Positions 51,551 to 60,613 of a stretch of DNA of 64,000 nt are shown here, one piece after another. Numbering within the stretch: position 1 is the first letter of the stretch; the number at the start of each line of letters is the position of its first letter. The position numbers were made by a program, and so were the translations under genes. The stretch spans positions 1,054,001 through 1,118,000 of the forward strand of contig CAWGBF010000015.1 in assembly GCA_963820775.1 (NCBI GenBank), written 5' to 3'. The notes under the pieces are model-generated. The model was given only the letters and a program-made list of their open reading frames with translations. It made no database searches and was not told the DNA's origin. The DNA comes from Roseiarcus sp963820775. Its GTDB lineage: Bacteria > Pseudomonadota > Alphaproteobacteria > Rhizobiales > Beijerinckiaceae.

Positions 51551-52174
51551 TCATCCCGCGGGCCCTGCGCGATCGGCGGAAGGACCTGCCAACGGCTTCT
51601 CCGCCGGCGGCGCGAACATCGTATAGGACAGCGTAATCGAATCGACCCTGGCCATCGACTGGTCCTTCTCGAGAGCTGGATCGAGGAAGAACACCACCGG
51701 CCATTCGGCGCTTTCGTGCGGGCCGAGATGCTGGGTCGAGAAGCAGAAGCAGGAGATCTTGTCGAAATAGCCCCCGGACACTTCCGGCATCACGTTAAAA
51801 GTCGCGTGACCTTCTGTCGGCTTGTCGCTGAGATTGCGCACGCGGAAAAACACCGTAACAGTTTTCCCGGTGCGGACCTCAATCGACTCGACCTCGGGTT
51901 CCAGTCGCCAATTCAGACCTGGCGCAACATTCGCGTCGAAGCCGACCCGCAAGACCCGGCGCCCCTCGGCGTCCGTATTGGTTTTCACGTGTTGCGGCGT
52001 GCCTTCATAGCCGGTCGCCCGGCAGAAGGCGGAGTAGAAGGGCGCCGCGGCGTAGGTGAGGCCGATCATGCCCACCGCCAACGCGATACCCCCCACGCCA
52101 ATCAGGCGATTGTTGCGTCCGGTGCGACCGCCGACAGACACCGTGCGGCCATCGTGATCGCGGGAAGCGTTCAC
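51551..52174 (-). CDS. ctaG: Cytochrome c oxidase assembly protein CtaG (Cox11)
   Basis: ~207 residues. A single N-terminal membrane helix (IGVGGIALAVGMIGLTYAAA) and a soluble periplasmic domain with the copper-binding motif KISCFCFSTQHL. Motif VFFRVRNLSDKPTEGHATFN precedes it. Cox11 delivers copper to the CuB site of subunit I. The GTG start overlaps the ctaD stop (GTGA). In many Rhizobiales ctaB (heme O synthase) sits between ctaD and ctaG; here it is missing, so it must be elsewhere. Confidence 0.96.
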   Translation of the reverse strand: MNASRDHDGRTVSVGGRTGRNNRLIGVGGIALAVGMIGLTYAAAPFYSAFCRATGYEGTPQHVKTNTDAEGRRVLRVGFDANVAPGLNWRLEPEVESIEVRTGKTVTVFFRVRNLSDKPTEGHATFNVMPEVSGGYFDKISCFCFSTQHLGPHESAEWPVVFFLDPALEKDQSMARVDSITLSYTMFAPPAEKPLAGPSADRAGPAG

Positions 52175-53892
52175 GCGGCGCTCCCATGCCCCACAATGGC
52201 CGGCGCGTGGTCATGCTCGTCGTCAAGAATGTGCGGCGGCTCTTCCCAAGTGTGGAACGGCGCCGGGGACGGCACCTGCCATTCAAGCGTCGTGGCGCCA
52301 GGCCCCCAGGGATTAGCCGGAGCCGGACGTTTGGCTTTGAAAGCCTCGTAGAGGAGGTAGACGAAAATGAAGGCGCCAGCGCCGCCAATGAAGGCGCCGA
52401 TCGACGACACCATGTTCCAGAAAGCATAGGCGTCCGTGTAGTCGACGACCCGCCGGGGCATTCCCTGGAAGCCAAGGAAATGCTGGGGAAAAAAGGCGAG
52501 GTTGATGCCGACGAAGGACACCCAGAAGTGCCATTTCGCGAGCTTCTCGTCATAGAGGTAGCCGGTCATCTTCGGGAACCAGTAGTAGAAGCCGGCGAAG
52601 ATTGAAAACACCGCCCCGAGCGACATCACGTAATGAAAATGCGCAACGACGTAGTAGGTGTCGTGCAGATATCGGGTGATCGCGGCGTTGGCGAGCACGA
52701 CGCCGGTGACGCCGCCGACGGTGAAGACGAAGATGAAGCCGATCGCCCACAGCATCGGCGGCTTGAGCGAAATCGAGCCGCCCCACATGGTCGCCAACCA
52801 CGAGAATACCTTCACCCCTGTCGGCACCGCGATCACCATCGTGGCGAACACGAAATAGCGCTGGGCGTTAAGCGACATGCCGGTCGTGAACATGTGGTGC
52901 GCCCAGACGGCGAAGCCAAGGAAGGCGATCGCGAGCATGGCGTAGACCATGCCGACATAACCAAAGATCGGCTTTTTCGCGAACGTCGCCACGACCTGGC
53001 TGATGATGCCGAAGCCCGGGATGATTAGGATATAGACCTCCGGATGGCCGAAGAACCAGAACAGGTGCTGAAACAGGATCGGGTCGCCGCCGCCGGCCGG
53101 TTCGAAGAACGTGGTGTGGAAGTTGCGGTCGGTCAGCAGCATGGTCAGCGCGCCCGCCAGCACCGGCAGCGCCAGCAGCAGCAGAAAGGCGGTGATCAGC
53201 ACCGACCACGGGTACAGCGGCATGCGGAACATCGTCATGCCCGGCGCGCGCATGTTGAAGATCGTGGCGATGAAATTGATCGAGCCGATGATCGAAGACG
53301 CGCCAGCGAGATGCAACGATAAGATGACAAAATCAGCCGCCGGACCCGGCGTCCCGACCTGGCTGGACATCGGGGGATAAAGCACCCAGCCGCCGCCGAA
53401 ACCCTGCATGCCGGGCGAGCCTTCGGCGAACAGGGAGCACATGAGCAACAAGAACGACGCCACCAGAAGCCAGAACGACATGTTGTTCAGTCTGGGGAAC
53501 GCCATATCCGGCGCGCCGATCAGGAGCGGCACCATCCAATTACCGAATCCGCCCATCATCGCCGGCATGACCATGAAGAAGATCATGATGATGGCGTGAC
53601 TGCTGAAGAACACGTTGTACATATTCTTGGCCGCGTCAGCCGAGCCATCGCCGGTCATAATCGCAGAGATCAAGGGGAACACCTGAACCCCCGGCGACAT
53701 GAGTTCAGCCCGGATCAGGATCGAAAGCAGCGTTCCGATCAGGCCGGCAATAATGGCGAAGATGAGATAAAGCGTCCCAATGTCCTTGTGGTTGGTGGAA
53801 TAGAGATACCGCCGCCACCCAGTCGGGATGTGGTGCTCGTGCTCATGATGAGCATCGACGTCGTGATGAGAGAAATCGCTGACGGACGCCAT
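52171..53892 (-). CDS. ctaD: Cytochrome c oxidase subunit I
   Basis: 573 residues, twelve transmembrane helices. Start MASVSDFSHHDVDAHHEHEH has a His-rich N-terminal extension before WRRYLYSTNHKDIGTLYLIF. Catalytic core: the heme a ligand in SSHAIIMIFFMVMPAMMGG, the CuB/Tyr site in FWFFGHPEVYILIIPGFGII and the HH pair in VWAHHMFTTG, and the heme ligands in YYVVAHFHYVMSLG. K-pathway and D-pathway residues are in conserved places, so this is an A-type proton-pumping oxidase. It is coupled to ctaG by GTGA and preceded by ctaC. Confidence 0.98.
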   Translation of the reverse strand: MASVSDFSHHDVDAHHEHEHHIPTGWRRYLYSTNHKDIGTLYLIFAIIAGLIGTLLSILIRAELMSPGVQVFPLISAIMTGDGSADAAKNMYNVFFSSHAIIMIFFMVMPAMMGGFGNWMVPLLIGAPDMAFPRLNNMSFWLLVASFLLLMCSLFAEGSPGMQGFGGGWVLYPPMSSQVGTPGPAADFVILSLHLAGASSIIGSINFIATIFNMRAPGMTMFRMPLYPWSVLITAFLLLLALPVLAGALTMLLTDRNFHTTFFEPAGGGDPILFQHLFWFFGHPEVYILIIPGFGIISQVVATFAKKPIFGYVGMVYAMLAIAFLGFAVWAHHMFTTGMSLNAQRYFVFATMVIAVPTGVKVFSWLATMWGGSISLKPPMLWAIGFIFVFTVGGVTGVVLANAAITRYLHDTYYVVAHFHYVMSLGAVFSIFAGFYYWFPKMTGYLYDEKLAKWHFWVSFVGINLAFFPQHFLGFQGMPRRVVDYTDAYAFWNMVSSIGAFIGGAGAFIFVYLLYEAFKAKRPAPANPWGPGATTLEWQVPSPAPFHTWEEPPHILDDEHDHAPAIVGHGSAA

Positions 53893-53944
53893 GTTTTTAA
53901 CGACTCCGGTGATGCATGGTCGGCAGCCTCATTGACAGCGCCGA

Positions 53945-54796
53945 CTAGGGTTGGATCCGCGGCGCAGCCGCGACGTCGATTTGGTCCGAAGCGGCGAATT
54001 GTTTCTTCGCTTGGACAAGCCAGGCCTCATAATCCGGCTGGCTCAAGACGCGCACGTTGATCGGCATGAAGGCGTGATCGATACCACAGATATTCGAGCA
54101 CTGTCCGTAGAACACGCCCTCGTGCTCCGCCTTGAACCAAGACTTGTTCAACCGGCCGGGGATTGCGTCGATCTTGATGCCGAACGATGGCACGGAAAAC
54201 GAATGAATGACGTCCTGCGAGGTCACGTCGACCTCGATCACCTTGCCGACCGGGACCACCATTTCGTGATCGGCGGTAATGACGTCCGGTTGGCCGGGCT
54301 TGAGATCTTTTTCCTCAACATAGAGGGAATCAAAGGAAAAGCCGCCCTCCGATTTTGGATAGCCGTAGTTCCAGTGCCATTGCGAGGCCGTCACCTTCAG
54401 CGTCAGGTCCGGAGCGGGAATGATGAGTTGCTCCGCAAGCAGCCGGAACGAGGGCACCGCAATGACAACCAGGAGAAGCGCCGGCGCGACCGTCCAGGCA
54501 AATTCGAGTATGCCGTTGTGCGTCCGCCGCGAAGGCACGGGATTGGCGGTTTCGTTGAAGCGCCATACGATATAGACGATAAGCGCGAGCACCAGGAGTG
54601 AAATGCCGATCGTAACCGGCAGCAGGATCCAGTTGTGGAACCAGAACATGTCGTCGGCGTTTTGGGTGTTTCCCGGCAGGAAGCCGATCTCACCCGATTT
54701 GGGACCGCCAAATATCTGCGCCCCCGCTTTTGGCGCGATGAGAGCAGCCAAAAGCGCCGCCAGGCTCGCTCTGATCGCGTTTGAGCGTACGCGCAT
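53945..54796 (-). CDS. ctaC: Cytochrome c oxidase subunit II
   Basis: ~283 residues. The ATG at 54796 follows ggtgggagatagg and starts a signal peptide (RASLAALLAALIAPKAGAQ). Two membrane helices surround NWILLPVTIGISLLVLALIV and ILEFAWTVAPALLLVVIAVP. The periplasmic cupredoxin domain carries WHWNYGYP, VTSQDVIHSFSVPSFGIKID and the CuA ligands GQCSNICGIDHAFM. No C-terminal cytochrome c domain, so this is an aa3-type subunit. It heads the ctaC-ctaD-ctaG-ctaE operon, 52 nt before ctaD. A longer frame to 54967 is rejected. Confidence 0.97.
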   Translation of the reverse strand: MRVRSNAIRASLAALLAALIAPKAGAQIFGGPKSGEIGFLPGNTQNADDMFWFHNWILLPVTIGISLLVLALIVYIVWRFNETANPVPSRRTHNGILEFAWTVAPALLLVVIAVPSFRLLAEQLIIPAPDLTLKVTASQWHWNYGYPKSEGGFSFDSLYVEEKDLKPGQPDVITADHEMVVPVGKVIEVDVTSQDVIHSFSVPSFGIKIDAIPGRLNKSWFKAEHEGVFYGQCSNICGIDHAFMPINVRVLSQPDYEAWLVQAKKQFAASDQIDVAAAPRIQP

Positions 54797-55092
54797 ACAA
54801 CCTATCTCCCACCGCCGCGCCTCCTCGATGCCGGCGCGGCGCGACAATAGACGGCGCCGCGACTCGTTGACAAATGAAAAATTCTCTTCGTCCGTTCCTG
54901 CGTAAAGTCGATCGCGACGATGCGGGGTTCCTTGATTTCTCTTTTTGCCTTTACTCAGGTCAATCAACGCGCACGCGTTCGGCAGAAGCGAGAATTTTGT
55001 GCTTGGCGGACCGCGCCGGGGCCCGCAATATGGCGCATGCCTCCTGGGCCGAGGTCATCGCGCTCGACGCGACGCCTTAAGGGAGACGCGTC

Positions 55093-55746
55093 ATGGCAGA
55101 CGAGAGCGACGAACAGTCGCGCCGACCAATTTTGCTGGCGCTGGCGGCCTTGGCGGCCGTCGGCTGGCTCGCCGCTGGCTTTGTTTGGTGGCAAGGCGCA
55201 CGGGCGCAGTCTTATTTGACCGAGCAGTTGACGGCCGCCGAACGGGCGCGCGAATCCCTCGCCTCGGACTTGCAGAACCTCGAAAAGACGGCCGGAACCG
55301 TCGCTGACCTGAAAAAGCGGGCGGCGGACGCCGAGAAGGCGCTGTCGGACGCCTCGGCGGCGAGGGCGTCGGCGCAGAACGAGCTCGCCGATCTGACCAA
55401 GCAGATCAGCGACGCCAGACTGGCTATTTCCGGGGCCCAGGAAGAGGCGAGCGCCAGGACGCGCGATTTGCAAGCCGTCGACGGCCGTCTCAAGGACGAA
55501 AGCGACCGCATGGCCGCGCTGCAGAGCCAGGATCAAGCCCTTTCAGCCGAGCAGAGCCGGTTGCAGAGCGATGTCGAGGCCGGGCGCAAGGCTCTCGCGG
55601 ATGCTCAGACTCAGACAGCCTCCGCGCAGAAGGAATTCGAAACCTTGCAAGGCCAGATCAGTTCGGCGACCGCCGAGCTCAACGCTCTTCAAGCGCAGAT
55701 CCGCGCGGCAAGATCGGTGCCGCCCGGCGCGACCCCCAATCCGTGA
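55093..55746 (+). CDS. Membrane-anchored coiled-coil protein, 217 aa
   Basis: A short cytoplasmic N-terminus (MADESDEQSRRP), one transmembrane helix (ILLALAALAAVGWLAAGFVW) and ~170 residues of Ala/Glu/Gln-rich coiled coil (ADAEKALSDASAARASAQNE, LQAVDGRLKDESDRMAALQS). Domain resemblance is to generic bacterial coiled coils, some of which scaffold envelope or division complexes; no specific family. Divergent from ctaC across ~300 nt. It precedes glgP by 130 nt on the same strand but probably has a separate role. Confidence 0.7.
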   Translation: MADESDEQSRRPILLALAALAAVGWLAAGFVWWQGARAQSYLTEQLTAAERARESLASDLQNLEKTAGTVADLKKRAADAEKALSDASAARASAQNELADLTKQISDARLAISGAQEEASARTRDLQAVDGRLKDESDRMAALQSQDQALSAEQSRLQSDVEAGRKALADAQTQTASAQKEFETLQGQISSATAELNALQAQIRAARSVPPGATPNP

Positions 55747-55876
55747 TGAGACCGTCCGACCATGAGTTGGCGAGGCTCGCGGGAGATTGTGCGGCTCGGG
55801 CCCGCGTGTTTAAACATCGAGCGGGTCGGCAGATTGAGGGCCGCGCCGGGGACTGACGCAGCACGGGGAGGCTTTC

Positions 55877-58363
55877 ATGAACGAGCTTGCGACCAGAGAC
55901 AAACCTCCGCCACAGCCGGCCGAGATGCGGCCCTATTCCGCCGCGGAGCTCAAGGCCGCGGTGCTGGCGAAACTAACTTACGCCGTCGGCAAGACGCCGG
56001 AGGTCGCCACTCCACGCGATTGGTTTCTCGCGGTCACGTTCGCCACCCGCGACATCATCGTCGGCCGTTGGCTCGAATCCCTGAACGGCGTCTACGCCGA
56101 CGGGCGCAAGCGCGTCTATTATCTCTCGCTCGAATTCCTGATCGGCCGGTTGTTGTTCGACGCCCTGACCAATCTGTGCGTGGCGGAGCCGATGACGCAA
56201 GCGCTCGACGAGCTCGGCGTCAAACTGTCGGACTTGCGCCGAATCGAGCCCGACGCGGCGCTCGGCAACGGCGGCCTCGGGCGCCTGGCTGCGTGTTTCA
56301 TGGACAGCATGGCGACCTTGTCGATCGCCACGCACGGTTACGGCATCCGTTACGACAACGGCCTGTTCCGGCAGATCATCCGCGGCGGCTGGCAGCAGGA
56401 AACGCCGGAGGACTGGCTCGTCAACGGCAATCCCTGGGAATTCGTCCGCCCCGAATACAATTACGCGATCGGCTTCGGCGGTTGGGTCGAAATGGTCGAG
56501 GACGAGGACGAGCGCACGCACCACGTATGGCATCCGGCCGAGACGGTCGAAGCGGTCGCCTACGATACGCCAATCGTCGGCTGGCGCGGCCGGCATGTGA
56601 ATACGTTGCGTCTCTGGTCGGCGCGCGCAACCGACCCGCTGAAGCTCGAAGCCTTCAATGCGGGAGACTATGTCGGCGCGTTTTCCGAGAGGGTGCGGGC
56701 CGAGGCGATCTCCAAGGTTCTCTATCCGAGCGACGCGACGCCCGCCGGCCAGGAATTGCGGCTGAGGCAGGAATATTTCTTTACTTCAGCTTCGCTGCTC
56801 GACCTCATTCGCCGCCATATCAAGCAGTGGGGCGATGTGCGCACCCTTGGCGAGCACGCCGCCGTCCAGCTCAACGACACCCATCCGGCGATCGGCATCG
56901 CGGAGCTGATGCGCATCCTCGTCGACCTCAACAAGGTCGAATGGGACGAGGCCTGGTCGATCACCCAGGCGACTTTCTCCTACACCAACCACACGCTGCT
57001 GCCGGAAGCGCTCGAAACCTGGCCGGTGCCCCTGATGGAGCGCCTGCTGCCCCGGCACATGCAGATCATTTACCTCATCAATGCGGCGCATCTCGACAGC
57101 ACGCGACGGCGCGGGTTCGTCGACGCTGGCATGCTCGCCGCCATTTCGCTTATCGACGAACACGCCGGCCGCCGGGTGAGAATGGGAAACCTCGCCTTTA
57201 TCGGCTCGCACAAGATCAACGGCGTTTCGGCGCTGCATACCGACCTGATGCGCAAGACCGTGTTTCATTCCCTCAATTCGGTTTATCCCGGCCGCATCGT
57301 CAACAAGACCAACGGCATCACGTTTCGCCGCTGGCTCATGGAGTGCAATCCGGACCTGGCCGAGATCATTCGCTCGACTCTCGGCGAGCGGGGACTCGAC
57401 GACTATCATGCGTTGAAGGGCCTTGCCGCGCATGCAGATGATTCCTCGCTGCAGCAGCGCGTCGCTCAAGCGCGTCGGGCGCGCAAGGCCGCGCTCTCTC
57501 GCGTCATAGCGGATCAGCTCAGCCTGCGGGTCGACCCGGAGGCGATGTTCGACGTGCAGGTCAAGCGGATCCACGAATACAAACGTCAGCTGCTCAACCT
57601 CATCGAAACCGTCGCGCGTTACAACGCCATCCGCGCCAACCCGACCATCGACTTCGCGCCCAGGGTCAAGATCTTCGCCGGCAAGGCGGCCGCGAGCTAC
57701 ACCCAGGCCAAGCTGATCATCAAGCTCGCCATCGACATCGCAAAGGTCGTCAATTCGGACCCGACCGTGCGCGGCCTGCTGAAAGTCGTGTTCCTGCCGA
57801 ACTACAACGTCTCGCTGGCTGAGATCATCATGCCCGCCGCCGACCTGTCAGAACAGATCTCGACCGCCGGCATGGAAGCCTCCGGCACCGGCAACATGAA
57901 GATGGCGCTCAACGGCGCGCTGACCGTCGGCACTCTCGACGGCGCCAACGTCGAAATGCACGATCTGGTCGGCGACGACAACATCTTCATCTTCGGCCTC
58001 ACCGCCGCCGAGGTCCAGGCCTCGCGAGCCAAGGGCATCGATTCAAGCGAACACATCGCCGCCTCGCCGATTTTGGGCGAGGCGCTCGACGAAATCGCTT
58101 CCGGCGTGTTCTCGACCGACGATGTCGGGCGTTATCGCGGCCTCGTCGACACGCTTACCCATCACGACTATTTCATGATCTGCGCCGACTTCCAGGCCTA
58201 CTGGGCGGCGCAGATGAAGATCGACGAAGCTTGGCGCGACCGGAACCGATGGATGGGCTCGAGCGTTCTGAACACGGCCAATGTCGGCTGGTTCTCCTCC
58301 GATCGAACGATTGCCGAATATGCAAAGGAAATCTGGAGTGCTCCGTTCGTGCCGATAAGCTGA
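55877..58363 (+). CDS. glgP: Glycogen phosphorylase
   Basis: 828 residues, the usual length. RVYYLSLEFLIGRLLFDALT, EPDAALGNGGLGRLAACFMD, HGYGIRYDNGLFRQ and DTHPAIGIAELMRILVD are glucan phosphorylase landmarks; the PLP-binding Lys lies in EASGTGNMKMALNGA. The enzyme releases glucose-1-phosphate from glycogen with phosphate. GGGGAGG precedes the ATG. First of five genes: glgP-glgB-glgC-glgA-glgX, so synthesis and breakdown are co-expressed. Upstream frames inside the gene are shadows. Confidence 0.98.
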   Translation: MNELATRDKPPPQPAEMRPYSAAELKAAVLAKLTYAVGKTPEVATPRDWFLAVTFATRDIIVGRWLESLNGVYADGRKRVYYLSLEFLIGRLLFDALTNLCVAEPMTQALDELGVKLSDLRRIEPDAALGNGGLGRLAACFMDSMATLSIATHGYGIRYDNGLFRQIIRGGWQQETPEDWLVNGNPWEFVRPEYNYAIGFGGWVEMVEDEDERTHHVWHPAETVEAVAYDTPIVGWRGRHVNTLRLWSARATDPLKLEAFNAGDYVGAFSERVRAEAISKVLYPSDATPAGQELRLRQEYFFTSASLLDLIRRHIKQWGDVRTLGEHAAVQLNDTHPAIGIAELMRILVDLNKVEWDEAWSITQATFSYTNHTLLPEALETWPVPLMERLLPRHMQIIYLINAAHLDSTRRRGFVDAGMLAAISLIDEHAGRRVRMGNLAFIGSHKINGVSALHTDLMRKTVFHSLNSVYPGRIVNKTNGITFRRWLMECNPDLAEIIRSTLGERGLDDYHALKGLAAHADDSSLQQRVAQARRARKAALSRVIADQLSLRVDPEAMFDVQVKRIHEYKRQLLNLIETVARYNAIRANPTIDFAPRVKIFAGKAAASYTQAKLIIKLAIDIAKVVNSDPTVRGLLKVVFLPNYNVSLAEIIMPAADLSEQISTAGMEASGTGNMKMALNGALTVGTLDGANVEMHDLVGDDNIFIFGLTAAEVQASRAKGIDSSEHIAASPILGEALDEIASGVFSTDDVGRYRGLVDTLTHHDYFMICADFQAYWAAQMKIDEAWRDRNRWMGSSVLNTANVGWFSSDRTIAEYAKEIWSAPFVPIS

Positions 58364-58372
58364 GCCCCAGCC

Positions 58373-60586
58373 ATGGAGACAGTCGTGGGGGAGGACTGGA
58401 GAGCGCGGGAGGAAGACCTCGAGGCGATCGCGGCGGCGCGCAATTCCGATCCTTTCGGAGTGCTCGGGCCGCATCGCACGCCTGCAGGCTGGGTCATCCG
58501 GGTCTTTGCGCCTGAGGCGATCTCCGTGCGCGCGCTTACCCGCGATGGCGCCCTCATGGCCGAGCTGCCGCGTCGCAAGGATGACGTTTTCGAGGGGCTG
58601 GTCCGGTCGGCCAAGGAGCGGCCAGCCTATCGGGTCGAGGTGACAACCGCGCATGGGTCGTATTCGTATATGGACTCATACGCGTTCGGGCCGGCGCTGG
58701 GGCCGCTCGACGACTATCTCGCGCGGGAGGGCACCCATCGCCAGCTCTACCGCCGTCTTGGCGCCCAACTCATCCGCCACGAGGGCGTGGACGGCGTGCT
58801 GTTTGCGGTGTGGGCGCCTAACGCGACGCGCGTTTCCATTGTCGGCGCGTTCAATCAATGGGACGGGCGGCGATGTCAGATGCGCCGTCGCTTCGACAGC
58901 GGCCTCTGGGAGATCTTCGTCCCCGAACTGACGGTCGGAGCGATCTATAAATTCGAGTTGGTAGGACCGAACGGCGCGCTATTGCCCCTGAAAGCAGATC
59001 CGTTCGGCTTCGAGGCCGAGCTCCGACCGTTGACCGCTTCCGTTGTCGCCGACAGCGCCGACTTCACCTGGACCGACGCCCAATACATGGCCAAGCGCGG
59101 CGAGGGCGAACCGCGGCGCAAGCCGATGTCGATCTACGAGGCCCATCTCGGCTCGTGGCGGCGCGGCGAGGGCGGACGGTTTCTCACCTACGACGAACTC
59201 GCCGATGAGCTCATCCCCTATGTCGCCGGAATGGGCTACACCCATATCGAGCTTCTGCCGATCAGCGAGCACCCGCTCGACGAATCCTGGGGCTACCAGC
59301 CCATCGGCCTGTTCGCGCCGACTCGCCGCTTCGGCGATCCGGCGGCGTTCGCGCGCTTCGTCGATCGAGCGCACAACGCGAGCCTGGGCGTCATCCTCGA
59401 TTGGGTCCCGGCGCATTTCCCGACCGATGAACAGGGGTTGGCGCGTTTCGACGGCACCGCGCTCTACGAGCACGCCGACCCGCGCAAGGGCTTCCAGCCG
59501 GACTGGAACACCGCGATCTATAATTTCGGCCGCACCGAGGTCGCCAACTTCCTCTATTGCAACGCGCTCTACTGGGTCGACCGCTTCCACATCGATGGGC
59601 TGCGCGTGGACGCGGTCGCCTCGATGCTCTACCTCGATTATTCCCGCCGCGAGGGCGAATGGCTGCCCAACCCCGACGGAAGCAAAGAAAACCGAGAAGC
59701 CATCGCCTTCCTGCGCCGCGCCAATGAGCTCGTCTACGGCGGCTTTCCAGGGACGGTCACCATCGCCGAGGAATCGACCGCCTTTCCCGGCGTTTCGCGG
59801 CCGACCGACCAGGGCGGCCTCGGCTTCGGCTTCAAGTGGAACATGGGTTGGATGCACGACACGCTCGACTACATGTCGGAAGATCCGATTTATCGCCGCT
59901 GGCATCACAACAAGATGACCTTCGGCCTGCTTTACGCTTTCAGCGAGAACTTCGTCCTGCCGATTTCGCACGACGAAGTCGTGCACGGCAAAAGCTCGGT
60001 CATTGGCAAGATGCCGGGCGACGAATGGCAGCGCTTCGCCAATGCGCGCGCCTTCTATGGCTTCATGTGGGGCCATCCCGGCAAGAAGCTTTTGTTCATG
60101 GGCCAGGAGTTCGGGCAAACAAGCGAGTGGAGCGCCACCGAATCCCTTCCTTGGTGGCTGCTGGACTATTGGCCCCATCAGGGCCTCCAGGCTTGGATCC
60201 GCGATCTCAACCGGCTTTACCGCGAGACGCCCGCCCTCTACGCGCGCGATTGCGAGCCTGACGGCTTCCGCTGGATCGTAGTCAACGACGAGAGCCAGTC
60301 GGTGCTGGCCTTTCTCCGCCGCGGCGCACAGAGCGATCCGCCGGTCGCGGTCGTGTGTAATTTCACCCCGCAGCCGCGTGTGGGCTACCGTCTCGGCCTG
60401 CCCTACCAGGGTTTCTGGCGCGAGGCGCTCAACAGCGACGCCGCTTCGTACGGCGGCTCCAATATGGGCAATTTCGGCGGCGTCCCCGCGGAGGCTCGCC
60501 CCTCGCACGGCCTTCCAGCATCGGTGACCCTGACATTGCCGCCGCTGGCGACGTTATTCCTCGTTTTCAGCCCGCCCACGGCCTGA
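58373..60586 (+). CDS. glgB: 1,4-alpha-glucan branching enzyme
   Basis: 737 residues. The N-terminal DPFGVLGPHRTPAGWVIRVF and a second CBM48 (GVLFAVWAPNATRVSIVGAF) precede the GH13 barrel. YEAHLGSWRR, ELLPISEHPLDESWGYQPIG, VILDWVPAHFP, DGLRVDAVASMLYLDYSRRE (catalytic Asp), TIAEESTAFPGVSRP (catalytic Glu) and PISHDEVVHGKSS form the four conserved regions. Makes the alpha-1,6 branches of glycogen. It starts 10 nt after glgP and ends 28 nt before glgC. Confidence 0.98.
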   Translation: METVVGEDWRAREEDLEAIAAARNSDPFGVLGPHRTPAGWVIRVFAPEAISVRALTRDGALMAELPRRKDDVFEGLVRSAKERPAYRVEVTTAHGSYSYMDSYAFGPALGPLDDYLAREGTHRQLYRRLGAQLIRHEGVDGVLFAVWAPNATRVSIVGAFNQWDGRRCQMRRRFDSGLWEIFVPELTVGAIYKFELVGPNGALLPLKADPFGFEAELRPLTASVVADSADFTWTDAQYMAKRGEGEPRRKPMSIYEAHLGSWRRGEGGRFLTYDELADELIPYVAGMGYTHIELLPISEHPLDESWGYQPIGLFAPTRRFGDPAAFARFVDRAHNASLGVILDWVPAHFPTDEQGLARFDGTALYEHADPRKGFQPDWNTAIYNFGRTEVANFLYCNALYWVDRFHIDGLRVDAVASMLYLDYSRREGEWLPNPDGSKENREAIAFLRRANELVYGGFPGTVTIAEESTAFPGVSRPTDQGGLGFGFKWNMGWMHDTLDYMSEDPIYRRWHHNKMTFGLLYAFSENFVLPISHDEVVHGKSSVIGKMPGDEWQRFANARAFYGFMWGHPGKKLLFMGQEFGQTSEWSATESLPWWLLDYWPHQGLQAWIRDLNRLYRETPALYARDCEPDGFRWIVVNDESQSVLAFLRRGAQSDPPVAVVCNFTPQPRVGYRLGLPYQGFWREALNSDAASYGGSNMGNFGGVPAEARPSHGLPASVTLTLPPLATLFLVFSPPTA

Positions 60587-60613
60587 GGCGGCGCTTTTAC
60601 GACGGAGTTCGCG

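Noticed and set aside
54867..54896. ttgaca as a -35 box in the ctaC / coiled-coil gene gap
   Set aside because: No acceptable -10 hexamer at 16-18 bp spacing.
55762..57441. 559-residue plus ORF overlapping glgP
   Set aside because: Arg/Ala-rich out-of-frame shadow of glgP.
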